Of a stretch of 64,000 bases of DNA, positions 23,270-34,040 are shown in pieces. Below the pieces are notes generated by a model that was given only the letters and a program-made list of their open reading frames with translations, searched no databases and was not told the DNA's origin. The stretch's first letter is position 1. Each line of letters starts with the position of its first letter. This DNA is from Falciphora oryzae (Eukaryota > Ascomycota > Sordariomycetes > Magnaporthales > Magnaporthaceae). The stretch spans positions 712,208 to 776,207 of the forward strand of contig JNVV01000001.1 of the NCBI GenBank assembly GCA_000733355.1. Direction: 5' to 3'. The translations under genes and the position numbers were made by a program.

Positions 23270-25520
23270 CTAGCCCTTCCAGGCAAGCCAAGCCCATATG
23301 CAGACTACCATCCAGACGACACGCCACAGGGTCGTGACCAGCTCATGACCTATGGCAGCCAGACCTGATGGACGCGGCGGGCGCCGGGTGGTCTTCCACT
23401 TTCCGTTGGCGCTGTAGCCGTAGACGTCGTAGTCGAGGTCGTCGCTGCGGATCTCGATCCTGGGCGACCGCAAAGAGTCCGAGTTGGCTCCCCAGCCCCA
23501 TTTCCCGCCGCTGGCCTTGGACTGGCGCTGCGACGACGAGTGCCGCAGCTTCCCGCTCGCCGACGACGACATGCTCCCGGGCTTGCCGTTGGACCTGGCG
23601 CCATCGTATCCGTAGCCGTTGCTCTGGTTTCGATCGCGCGAGTGCGACGCCATCAGCGATGGCGTGGAAAAACCCGAGGTCCCCGAGTTCGTGGGCCCCC
23701 ACTTCTTGTCGTGGTCGTCGTCACGCCCCTTGGCCTTGAACATGGGTAGCATCGCGCCCGACCGACGCAGCGGCGGCAGGGCGAAGGGGGTAAGGTGGAG
23801 GACGGGGACGAGGAAGGCTCGGACGCCCAGGACGATGATCGTCATGATGAGGAAAACGATGTACCGAGAGAAGGTGTGGAACTGGCTGGGCAACAGGCAG
23901 AGGTGGGTCTGCAAGGTGGTCTTGGGGGCACCGGGCAGGGGCTTGCCGTCGGCATCAATCGGGTTGTAGAGGCTGACCATGACGAAACCTGGCGTGGGGA
24001 CGCCCATGGCCATGCTGATACTCTTGACCGTAATCTCTGGAACATTGGCTTGCTTAGAATCGTGCGTCAACTCGCAGTAGTCATGGTCGTCGCCCGAGAA
24101 GGCGTGCACCACGTTGCCGATGCTGCTGACGAGGTCGGCCGAGTCCTGCTCGCTGAGCACGTTCTGGTACTGGTATCCCCCCGACACCGAGATGGCGTTG
24201 CGGTGGTCGGGGAAAACAGGCCCCTTTTCGCCCTTGGGTGCCTTGGCCGGCGGCCAGTGTTCCCTCAGGGGCCCGCATGGAGTGCCCGGGGGTCGATAAA
24301 GAGGCACATGGGTCAGCAGGATCGAAGGGAGATCCGGGCCACCAGAGCCAGAGACGAGCTTTGGAGAGTCTTTGAAATCAGCGTGCGCGAGGTCCTCGAT
24401 GCGATGGGGAAACTGGACTTCCTCAACCCGGTGCTGCTGGTGTCGGAGCTCCTTGGCGACAGCCTTGCGCTTGGTCCAGGCCACGCTCTTGAGGAAGTTC
24501 TGCGTGGGCGCGAAAACGTCCCCGACCACGCCACGTTGCTCTGATGTGTCGGCGCTGAGAGAGACGGTGTCGACAGAGACAAAGGTGTGGTTGCCAATCA
24601 CGTCGACTCGGTTGCCCTCGCCAAAGTATGTCTCGAACCGGTTCCGCACTGGCAGCTTGACCTCGGAGCCGAAACCAAGGTCGTGGTTCCCAGGCAGGCT
24701 CGTGATGATCCTTGGGCCCCGCTGGCCGGCGCTACCATCGTACTTCTTTGCAGCCTTCTTCCAGGGGTCTAGGAAGATGTCGCCGAACCTCCCGTACTCC
24801 TTCAGCCAGAAGTCCTGGCCGTAGCGCTTGTTCCACGTCTTCAGAAGCGCCTTCTCATCTCCGGGCCGATGGCTCCAGTCGGGATCCTTGAATTCGCCGT
24901 GCTCCGTCTTCCACTCGCGGCCGCCGTCGAACAAGTCGCCAAGGAAGAAGATGGTGGAGGGGCGAAGCTGCGAAACAAGCTGGTTGTAGGACCGGCGGAG
25001 GTAGTTGTCGGTGACGAGGTAGGTCAAGGGGTTGACAGGCCATGGCCTGCCAGGGTAGGAATGAGGATCGATCAGCTGGGGATCGGCCACCAGCACGACT
25101 CGGTGGGGGTTGGCACCGGCGGGCTTTTCGCAGAGGCTGTTAGCAGTGAAGACGGCGCAGAGATGTAGCACTGTCGGGGGCACAGAGGGCGATGCTTACC
25201 CATTTCTCCCACCTGTCCCAGCGGCACTGCTCGACCTCGGTGCCAAAAACCCAGCGTTCACCCCATAGCAGGACGAGGAGCCATATGGCAACCATCAGGT
25301 GGGGGAAGCTGAGCAGGCGGCGCGAGGTCAGGTTTCGGCGGAACTGGAGGGCGGCGCGCGAGACGAGAGCGAGAGCTAGGTGCCAGCCGGGCCCCCTCGC
25401 GAAGCTGGCGGCGAAGCGGAAGGCACGGGCAGCCGAGGCGCGGAGCTCGTCGACGATGGAGTTATCATCTAAGGGAGATCTGCGCGATGCCCAGGGGGAG
25501 CCATTTCTGTACGGAGCCAT
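23270..25520 (-). CDS. Cdc1/Ted1-family metallophosphoesterase (GPI-glycan remodelling)
   Basis: Two exons on the minus strand (25520-25200, then 25123-23270) around a 76-nt intron, 724 residues. Exon 1 has an N-terminal hydrophobic anchor (HLMVAIWLLVLLWGERWVF) and ends WEKW; exon 2 resumes PAGANPHRVVLVADPQL, the arrangement expected for this family. Calcineurin-like phosphoesterase metal motifs follow in order: DPQL, GDLFDGG, PGNHD, THVPLY, and SGDDHDYCE. Further hydrophobic segments occur at RYIVFLIMTIIVLGVRAFLV and at the extreme C-terminus. Yeast Cdc1 and Ted1 remove ethanolamine phosphate from GPI anchors in the ER and affect protein sorting and Mn-dependent growth; the same site of action is inferred. 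The intron needs an AAG acceptor (25124-25126) because the nearer CAG overlaps the CTAAC branch motif. Confidence 0.9.
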
Positions 25521-26814
25521 GGTGAGACGCGGCGGAAGCCATGGACGGCCCGCTCGCGCACAACGACGGACGGCACAGGTCCGGATCGGTGCGGCGTGGA
25601 GTCGAGGGCTGGCTGATGGGTGGTCGTGGGACAGAGGGAGGCGTGGTCGAGGCTTGAGGCTGGGTAGTCGGACGGGGTGTCTGGTGTTACTGGGCTGCGT
25701 GGGCTGGGATCTGGAGTTGGGGAGCTTCGTCTGAATGCACGCGTGCGAGCCCAAAAGCGATGGCAATTTAGGCGGCAGGCACTGCTGTCCTGTCCTCTCG
25801 TGAGCCGTCGGGACTCAGTCTGAAGCGGATTGGACGACTGTTGGTGCGTCCCTCCGGCCACTTTTTCGTCAAGGGGCCTTCCTGCGGCAGGAAACAGGGG
25901 CTGTGGGCGCGTGGGACGTCAGGTACGATCTGGCTGAGACGCTCGACTTGGCTACGGCCCGGGCCCCACTCGTCCAAAAAGGTGGATGTGCATCGTCCGT
26001 CGTTCAGCTCTTATTGCGCCATGCATGGCCTTGTGTTCCAGACTCGCCGACCCCAGCGCTCCGTCCAATTGCATCCATCTTCTGCTTACAACCTGTAAAC
26101 CTGTAATTACGGGGTAAATCGAGCAGACAGTCAATCGATGCGGCAAAGTAAAAAGTGTCGATTTCAGATATCTTCTCTCAATAAAATAAATCCGTTGGCA
26201 CAATTTATCAGATTTACCTAGGTCAAGCCTGGATCCCTCCCTTTCCTTTCCCCGACTCCACCCGCTGCCCGTGTTCCCACCTGTGCTCTTCGCCGTGGCT
26301 GATTGGCTAGAACCCACGGCTTGCACCGGCCTCGTGCTAAAATGGATGCTCGGAGAGCATCGTCGAAAAAACGGAAAAAAAAAAAAAAAAAAAGACCCAC
26401 AGTCGTCATTGACGATCTGCGCAGGCAAAAGCAAATTGTTGATGACCTGCCGACTTCGGGAAGGGCGCAGGGAAAACCGAGGACCATCCCACCACACCCG
26501 CGCGGCGCTGCACCCAAACCCAAACGCAATCGCACGTAATAAGCTTGTTCCGAATCCTGGGACGTCCCTGAATCAACCCCCGGACTTTTCGCCGCGCCCC
26601 TCATTGCAAGCTCCGAGTCCCGGTCCGAAGCTTCCGCCTCTCTCTGAGCGGTCGGCAAGGGACACACGCTGCGCCGAGGCTGGTAGCTCCATCTGCCTCA
26701 ACCTGGGCCTCTCCATCCGCACCCTGCCATCGCTCGTCGCCCATAACCTGCACTCGCCGACATCCGACCGCCTGGCGCACGCTCGCTGAGAATGCGAGCG
26801 TAACCTCGGTCGCC
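25521..26814. promoter_or_regulatory. Divergent intergenic region between CDC1/TED1-like and MTM1-like genes
   Basis: Both flanking genes start from this 1.3-kb stretch, so it should hold both promoters. It contains a 19-base A run at 26375-26393 and GATTGGCTAG, an inverted CCAAT-type element, near 26302. No gene is supported inside. Confidence 0.5.
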
Positions 26815-28274
26815 ATGGCGTCACTGGCCTCTGGCTCTGCTGCCCCCGGCTTGAGCGCTCCAACCGACAATGGCTCCGCGCCCCCGACGCTCGCCAGGGT
26901 TCTTCCCGGGGCCGACCCTGCGACCATGCCCCAAGGCGTCGCCCCCGGGCTTTCTGCCGGGGACGAGCCAGGTGAAATAACTGCCGTCCAGAAGATGATG
27001 TCTGCGATATCAGGCAGTCTGTTGACTGGCCTTCTCGGTATGCTTGATATCCCGTTGTCTTCCCATCCTTCCCTCCTTATCCGCCGGCTGACACTTTGGC
27101 TATAGTCACACCCCTCGACGTGGTGCGCGTGCGACTGCAGTCGCAGAACGTCCCGAAGCACACGATGGAACCCTACAGGCTTCCCCAGGGAAGCCCTAGC
27201 CCCTTTCGACCCTCGAACCTCGGCGTCACGGCATGCTGCCGGGAGGTTTTCTTCATGAACAACAACGCCGAGGTTTGCATCGCCGGGCCTCGGCTCCAGG
27301 GGGGCCCCACCCCGGGCTCTGACGGAGCCGCTGTCGCATGCGCCGTGGAGCAGGCTCAACAGAGAACGTACACTTCAACAATGGATGGCCTGAGGAAAAT
27401 CGCACGGAACGAAGGCGTGACTACCCTGTGGCGCGGCCTGTCACCTACCCTTCTCATGGCAGTACCAGGCAATATCATATACTTCACCGGATACGAGTGG
27501 CTTCGATACAACCAAGAAAGCCCCATTTATAGGACAGTCAAGGAGGACTACGCCCCACTGGCGGCTGGATCCGCGGCCAGAATACTAGCGGCTGCGGCTG
27601 TCAGTCCCATTGAACTCTTTCGGACACGGCTCCAGGCCTCGCACGGCTCGTCGGCGGCAGGCCATGTGGCCGACACTTTTCGGAGCATCCGAGAAATGGT
27701 CGGCAGCCAGGGCTACCGCTCCCTGTGGCGCGGACTGACGCTGACTCTCTGGAGGGACGTGCCGTTCTCGGGCATGTACTGGTGGGGTTACGAGGCCATC
27801 CGCGGAGGACTCACAGATGCGCGAGAACGGCATAGGGGTCGCAGCCGCGAACCGGACCAGTCGCGCGGACGGGCCAGGCGGAGGTCGCAGAGCCGCGAGA
27901 ACCATACCGACACATTTGTGGACAGCTTCACGGCCGGAGCGCTGTCTGGCGCGCTCGCATCGGTAGCAACGACGCCTTTTGACGTTGGGAAGACCCGCAC
28001 GCAGGTGTACCAGAGTGCGGCCGGCGGAGCAGTGTCTGCCGCAGGAAAGGCCGCGGCCGCGGCGCCCGAGGAACGGACAATGGTGCAGTTGCTGTGGCAC
28101 ATATTCAGGACCGAGGGTGTCCCCGGCCTTTTCAAGGGCTGGATTCCACGGACGCTCAAGGTGGCCCCGGCATGCGCCATCATGATAAGCAGCTACGAGG
28201 TGGGCAAGAGGACGTTCCGGAGCATGAACGAGCGTGCTCTGCTCAAAGAGGTGGGCTCCGACACGGCACGGTAG
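26815..28274 (+). CDS. MTM1: Mitochondrial carrier protein, Mtm1 / SLC25A39-40 type
   Basis: Two exons (26815-27037, 27106-28274), one 68-nt intron, 463 residues. Three mitochondrial-carrier repeats are visible through their signature helices: TPLDVVRVRLQ, SPIELFRTRLQ and TPFDVGKTRTQ, each followed by a second half such as GVTTLWRGLSPTLLMAVP and GYRSLWRGLTLTLWRDVPF. The first matrix loop is enlarged (about residues 90-165) and contains cysteines 118, 119, 132 and 153, a trait of the Mtm1/SLC25A39 branch, which supports mitochondrial glutathione import and Mn-superoxide dismutase metallation. An Arg/Ser-rich insert (about residues 311-343) separates repeats two and three. It is predicted in the mitochondrial inner membrane; the substrate is inferred from the family. 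Confidence 0.9.
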
Positions 28275-29457
28275 GCGGCGTCCACCAACCGGGTAGATAC
28301 GTCATTACCTACTTATGTACTTGTGTGTGATTTGCATGTTTTTGGGCGTTAGGAGAACCTCGGAGCTTACCGCGGCGGTATGCAGGGAGAGGCCGGCGTT
28401 TGGTGCGCATGGATACCATCTCCCTATACGTACCTGCGGGTACTTTGATTTTGAGCATCTGGCGTTTATAGATTGGACTGACACCATTCATTCCCATGCA
28501 CAAACAAAAAAACACTTTCAAGAAACCTTGGCAGGCATGTACGATGATAATTTCAGAGCAGACATGCACCCTAGTCCCGTTGCCTCCCGGTGAAGCACAG
28601 AGTTCCAAGCTAGCCTGGGTGCAAGCACCTTCGATTGGGCGGTGGTGGGTTGCACGGCCTTCAGGGGCTTGGCTTGGCTGACAGTGCTGGGGGGTTCCGC
28701 ACATTGGGGCCACGACGCGTCGGACCGCGCCAACAGCTGGCCTCGGCGTGCGCGTTAAATTGATCTCAATTAGAGGTGGGCAGAAAAAAAAAAAGTTGAC
28801 CCGCAAAAACGCGCTCGCGTGGCGCGCTGTGCACAGCTCCAACCGTGCAGCTAACGATGACTCGCTAGGTGGGTACTTGCAATGTTAAGACTTCAGCTTC
28901 TCACAGGAAAGTGTATTCTCTACCCGGGGATCTGGGTTTGATTGATTGTCGGGTGGGCTTCACATCGTGCGACGGCATCATCCCAAGGACAACAGGCAAC
29001 TTCCACCACCTGAGCAGTGCAGGGCAGTGCAGGGCTTCCCAAGGGGCCTGTTGGTGGCAACCTGGAGTGCGGGCGCTCAGCCGCTTCCCCGGAGCGTGCT
29101 CCACAAGGCCAGGGGACCAGCATCGCAACCCCCGCTCCCTCCCTGGTGACCGGGCCGCCCCCTGCTGGAACGGAAAACGGACTGGCGTGTGGCCCTGTTT
29201 GTTCAGCTTCTGCTCCAGCTCGGACTCGGGACTAGAATCTCATTCTTTCGTAGCAAAACCTCTGATCATAATTTACCTCCCGCCCTTCCTCGTGTCCCAA
29301 GCCCGCGACAGCTTCCTCCGCACATCTGTCTTGTCCGAGCAATTACACAGACAGCATCTATACATATCGGGCCAGATTCCGTAACGTCTCCTTGGCACGC
29401 TACAGTGCCTGTCGGGCAGACCACTTTGCAACTGCCAACTCTCACATCCAAGCGGTC
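28275..29457. other. Intergenic between MTM1-like and UNG1 genes
   Basis: No gene supported. It contains a short direct repeat (GCAGTGCAGG twice) near 29013-29033 and an A run near 28785. The last ~250 bases are the UNG1 leader. Confidence 0.45.
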
Positions 29458-30653
29458 ATGTCTTCACTCAAGAGGAAAGCGGGCAGCCTAGCTGCCGCGG
29501 ACACCAAGAAGCCCAAGAATGCTAGCATCATGTCCTTCTTCGGGGCGCCAAAATCCGGTGCCAGAAACGGATCAGCGGCGGCGGGCGCGGGCGGGACCTC
29601 TGCCGGCGCTGCGCCCGAGCCCGCCGGCCCCAAGTTCAACAAGCAGAAGTGGGCCGAGAAGCTCACCGATGAGCAGAGGGAACTGCTCAAGCTCGAGATC
29701 GACACCCTCGACGAGAGCTGGCTTGCTCTTCTCAAGGACGACGTCGTATCCAAGGAGTTTCTCGAGCTCAAGAGGTTTCTGAACCGTGAGGCCGCCGCCA
29801 ACAAGACTGTCTACCCGCCCAGGCAGGATATCTACTCATGGTCAGTATCCCGCCGCCCTCGGCCCTCCCACTCCCGCTCCGAGCCCGGCCGGTTCCGATT
29901 GCTGACTTTGATACTCTCTCATTGCCCCCTTTTAGGTCCCGCCACACTCCATTCCACAGCGTCAAAGTCGTCATCCTGGGCCAGGACCCGTACCACAATG
30001 TCAACCAGGCTCACGGCCTCGCTTTCTCGGTACGGCCACCGACCAAGGCGCCGCCCTCGCTGAAAAACATGTACATCTGCCTCAAGAACGACTACCCGTC
30101 CTTCAAGCCGCCCCCGACCGGCGGCGGCCTCCTCACGCCCTGGGCCCAGCGCGGAGTGCTGATGCTCAACACCTGCCTGACGGTGCGCGCGCATGAGGCC
30201 AACTCGCACGCCAACCACGGCTGGGAGCGCTTCACACAGCGGGTCATCGACCTGGTCGCGGCCCGGCGCTCACGCGGCGTCGTCTTCATGGCCTGGGGCT
30301 CGCCCGCGGCCAAGCGCGTGCTCAAGGTCGACGGGTCGCGGCACCTGGTGCTCAAGGCGGTGCACCCCAGCCCGCTGAGCGCGTCGCGCGGATATTACGA
30401 CTGCGGCCATTACAAGCTCGCCAACGAGTGGCTGATCAAGCGCTACGGCGAGGCCGCCGAGATCGACTGGGCCCTGGTTCCCGGAAACTCGACCCTGAAG
30501 GCGAAGCCTGCTTCTGCAGAGGCAGAGGGCGGTATCGATGAGGACGCCGAGGAGGCGGAGAGGGAGATGGCAAGCAAGGTAGAAATCGTCAAGGTGGAAG
30601 TCAAGGGAGAAATCAAAGGAGATGAGGAGAACAAAGACCCCGCAACCGCTTGA
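29458..30653 (+). CDS. UNG1: Uracil-DNA glycosylase, family 1
   Basis: Two exons (29458-29840, 29936-30653), intron 95 nt, 366 residues. Family-1 UDG motifs are complete: the water-activating loop VVILGQDPYHN near residues 141-149, the NTCLTVR and HANHGWE segments, RGVVFMAWGSPAAKRV, and the Leu-intercalation loop AVHPSPLSA near 269-276. The N-terminal tail has KRK and KKPK basic clusters that could act as nuclear signals and NASIMSFF (residues 21-28), which fits a PCNA-interacting motif except for Asn in place of Gln. A ~60-residue Ala/Glu/Lys-rich tail extends past the catalytic domain. The enzyme removes uracil from DNA in base-excision repair. The start is the first ATG of the open frame. 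No separate mitochondrial start was found. Confidence 0.95.
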
Positions 30654-33411
30654 TAGCAGGGGGATTGGTTATGGTCTGGCTGATGGGCGAGGGAGACGGA
30701 ACTCGGCGATGCCCTACCGGATCATAGTCTCCGTCATCGGCCCATCAAACTGTGCCTCGACGGAGCCATCCGATTACGGGCGGGGAAAACAACAAACAAT
30801 GACATCAGCGAGGATGAGCAGCAATGGGTGCTGCCACGAGACTCCACAGTGTATGTACGAATAAACGCCTGGGTATAATGTTCGGCAGCATGGCTCAATG
30901 CGCAGAGCCAGGGTTAGATGCGTCTGGTTATTGCATTGAGGAACATTGCGACGACGTCGGCAGTCTTGTGACGAGATCGGATGGCTCTGGTGTCAAGAGG
31001 CCGCACCTGGTCGTCTGTCAGGCGGTGACCGATAAAGAATGGGGGCTTCCATGCACCTAACGGCACCAGTCCTGGTCACGGAGTCCTTAACATTTATGCT
31101 TTTAGTTTCAGCACGCCAGCGCACAGGGAACGCCTGGCCAGCCGTCACCGTCGTGAACCAGAGGAGCGTAGCCTGGCCAGGGCGTAGCGACCTTCCTCGC
31201 ACTCCCGGACTTCCGGCGCTCTCCGTGGCAGCGGTGGCGGAGAGAAAAACAAAAAAAATAAAAGAAGCAAGAAAAGGCCGGTGTGGCTTCGTTGATGGAG
31301 GACGACGTCGGACAAACACAGCTAGACCGAGAATATCCTTGGCTCATTTTTTTTTCTTGGCCCCTCCAGGCGGCCAGGCTCCGAGGTGAGGCAGGTCTCG
31401 GTGGGCGCATGAAGATGATGGAACTGCTTCACTGATTCATTCATATTTCCGGGCTCATCTTTGACCGATCAAGAAAGGGCCCAGAAACATGGCTGGCTGT
31501 CAGGATCGCCTCTTCTTGGCGACCCCGGGGCAAGTCAGGCATCAGCACAGGGCACGCATGCATGGCTAGGCGATTGGGGGTAACTGGACGAAGAGGGGAG
31601 AGCAAGGGTTTGATGTGATATGGTATTGACAGCACAGCAGCGAGTCGGAAGGAGGGCTGTCTCTTCGCTGGCAGTGCTTGGTGGCTGGCGTCGGCTCCAA
31701 TCCGACTAGCGAAACAAAACAGGTGGCCCGGCCAGACGGGCGGGCTGGGTGGAGGATGGAAACGCTGGCTCTCGGCTGGCGTTTCCAATGCCCAATGACG
31801 GGCTGGGGACGCGCGCCACCGCCGGGAAACATGTTCGCAGAACGCAAAGCCGGGGGTGGTTTGCCGACTGGGGTTGGGCGAGTGGGCGAAGAAAAAGTGA
31901 AGTGCTTGCGCTAGGTGGTGGGTGTGGGGTGGAGCCCGGCCACGACCCGACTAGGTAGCGCGGTGCGCGGGCAAGACCCTTGGATGGGCTGTAGAAAAAG
32001 GAAAAAAGGGCTGCTGCCAATCAATGCAATGACCACCACTCATTGGGATTTTCCTCTTCACACCTCCTTTTGGCTCAATTTTAAATCAGGGTCGCCGGTC
32101 TGTTTGTTGCGATGGAACACATCGACGACTCACAACTAACGGATACGCCGGCATCCGCCGGCATTTTTTTTTTTCTTTCTCTCTTTTTTTTTTTTTTTTT
32201 TTTTTTCCCCTTCCCTTCTTCTCCAAGACATCGTTAGTGTCCGCGTTTGACGACAACGGTACGTGACAATTCGGGAGTGGGGGTTGTGCCGAGTACAGTG
32301 TGTCTGTCCTACCCACCAGGCATGAAGACCTCCTTAGGTTCTTATACGTCCTACGTATAGCCAACCCCCCTTGGGCTTTGACCTCGATGCCGCATCCGGG
32401 CGATGGCTTGTGGCTTTTTGTGTTTTGGTGTATCCGTACTATCTGCTCCGGCCCATCCTGCTATTACCGTAGACCAAAGCCGCCTCTCGGAATATCTGCC
32501 TGCCTGCCCGTCAGGTATATCCAGAGGCCTGCCTGCATGCCTCCTCGGCCGTGGCCCTCGCAGGCACGAGTGTCTGTGGTATCTTCAGGAGCTGCGCAAG
32601 TCGCACAGACCATTTAATCAACATCACTTGGCAAAGGTCGGTACCTCAAAGAGATATGCTTATCCCTGTCCGCTACATACTGTAGCGCGAACGGCACGAG
32701 TACTTCAGGTGTATCCAATCCTGGGCCCCACCATGCTTTTCCGGGTGGCGGGACGCATCACCCACAGCAAAAGTCTACAGCGCCAGGCCGGTCCAGGCAG
32801 GGTCAGGTTGTGATAGATGGCCGCTGCAGACTCTTGATCAGAGCCGAACGCCAATTGATTCGGCATCGGGTGGAAGCCAGCCGCCCGGCCTGAGCCCAGG
32901 TCTGCCTTGCCTCTGCGGTTTCCATGCCTGTCTCCCCGTTGCGATTTGGATTGGGTCAGATAGATCATCGCCTATGTGCTTTCCCGGTGGTCGTTGTCGG
33001 TGCCGTGCCGTGCCCAGGCGAGGCACGGCCGCATGTAGGCGCGTGTCCAAAGTCAAGGTACCTTGCGCAGTCCGTGGATGCGCTGCAAAAAGGTTGCATC
33101 CATCTTGGGTGGGTGGATGGGTGGGTGCAGGCCGCGGCAGTTGATAACATATGGGTGGACGAGACGGGCGACAGGTGAGGCACGAAGACGATGCGGTTGT
33201 GCCGTTGGGCAGGTACGACCGACAGGCGTCGCAATTTGCGCCAGGCCCGCCTGGGACATTTTTCGTACCTTATTTCGTCGCGCCGTCCCTCTCCGTCCCA
33301 TGTCTCATGTCCCACCCTAACGCTAGCCCCTGAAGAGAGCTGAAGCTAGGTGGTGGTGCTTCATCGCCAGCATCGACAAGAATATTTGCCCGCGATTTTT
33401 TGTTCCGCTGC

Positions 33412-33620
33412 CCTTTTTTTTTTCTTTTTCTTTTTTTTTTCTTTTTTTTTTCTTTTTTTTTTCTCTCTTCTTCCTTCCTTCCTTCCGTTGCCGTCGTTCC
33501 CCTCTCCTGTTGTTTCGCCTTCTGTTCTCCCCCATCTTCTCGTCGTTTTTTTTTCTTCTTTTTTCTTGCCACTCCACCGTTCGCTACCACCTGCTTTCCT
33601 TTTTTTCGTTTTATAATTTT
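33412..33620 (+). repeat. T-rich / CT-rich low-complexity tract
   Basis: Runs of eight to ten T interrupted by single C, followed by CT-rich sequence, about 420-630 bases before the MSB1-like ATG. It may be a nucleosome-free promoter element or part of the leader; the sequence alone cannot tell. Confidence 0.7.
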
Positions 33621-33894
33621 TCCCAGCCCCAAGGGTCCCTCCTCCACTTCCACGCAGCTCGCCCTCTCGTTCGATCGATACCCCCTTGCGTGTTTCCATT
33701 GGACCCTTTCGAGCGACACCCAAGCCCCGTCCAATTCAACACGCTCGTACGTCTGGACCCGACGTTTCTTTCTCCACCCAACTGCTACAAGAGCGAGTTT
33801 CCGTTTTCTCTTGTGAACGCGGGCCCCCAGCCAATTTGATCCCATCGGCTGGCTTCGAGGCCCCAAACAGACATCTCCAGTATCGATTTTGCGC

Positions 33895-33922
33895 AAAAAA
33901 AAAAAAAAAAAAAAAAAAAAAA
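33895..33922 (+). repeat. A28 homopolymer upstream of the MSB1-like gene
   Basis: Twenty-eight consecutive A lie 118 bases before the ATG at 34041, within the likely 5' UTR or core promoter. Length is probably unstable and sensitive to sequencing error. Confidence 0.85.
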
Positions 33923-34040
33923 CACACGGTTACACGGCTGTCTCTCAAGCAGCTCCCGGAGCAGACACCGCGCTGCCTCCTCGACGAATGCATGTGTCCT
34001 CACCGCTGGCCTGCCCTCGCATAGACCGCTTCGAGACACC

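Larger units (their letters stand above)
30654..34040. other. 3.4-kb intergenic region and MSB1-like gene leader
   Basis: No gene supported. It contains T-rich tracts at 32163-32210 and 33412-33465, G/T-rich GGGTGGATGGGTGGG near 33108-33124, and a 28-base A run at 33895-33922. Frames through the pyrimidine tracts translate to Phe/Ser or Lys/Glu low complexity and are not genes. The last ~650 bases are probably promoter and leader of the Msb1/Mug8 gene. Confidence 0.5.

Noticed and set aside
33270..33896. 208-codon Lys/Glu/Arg-rich minus-strand frame
   Set aside because: Created by translating T-rich/CT-rich low-complexity DNA.
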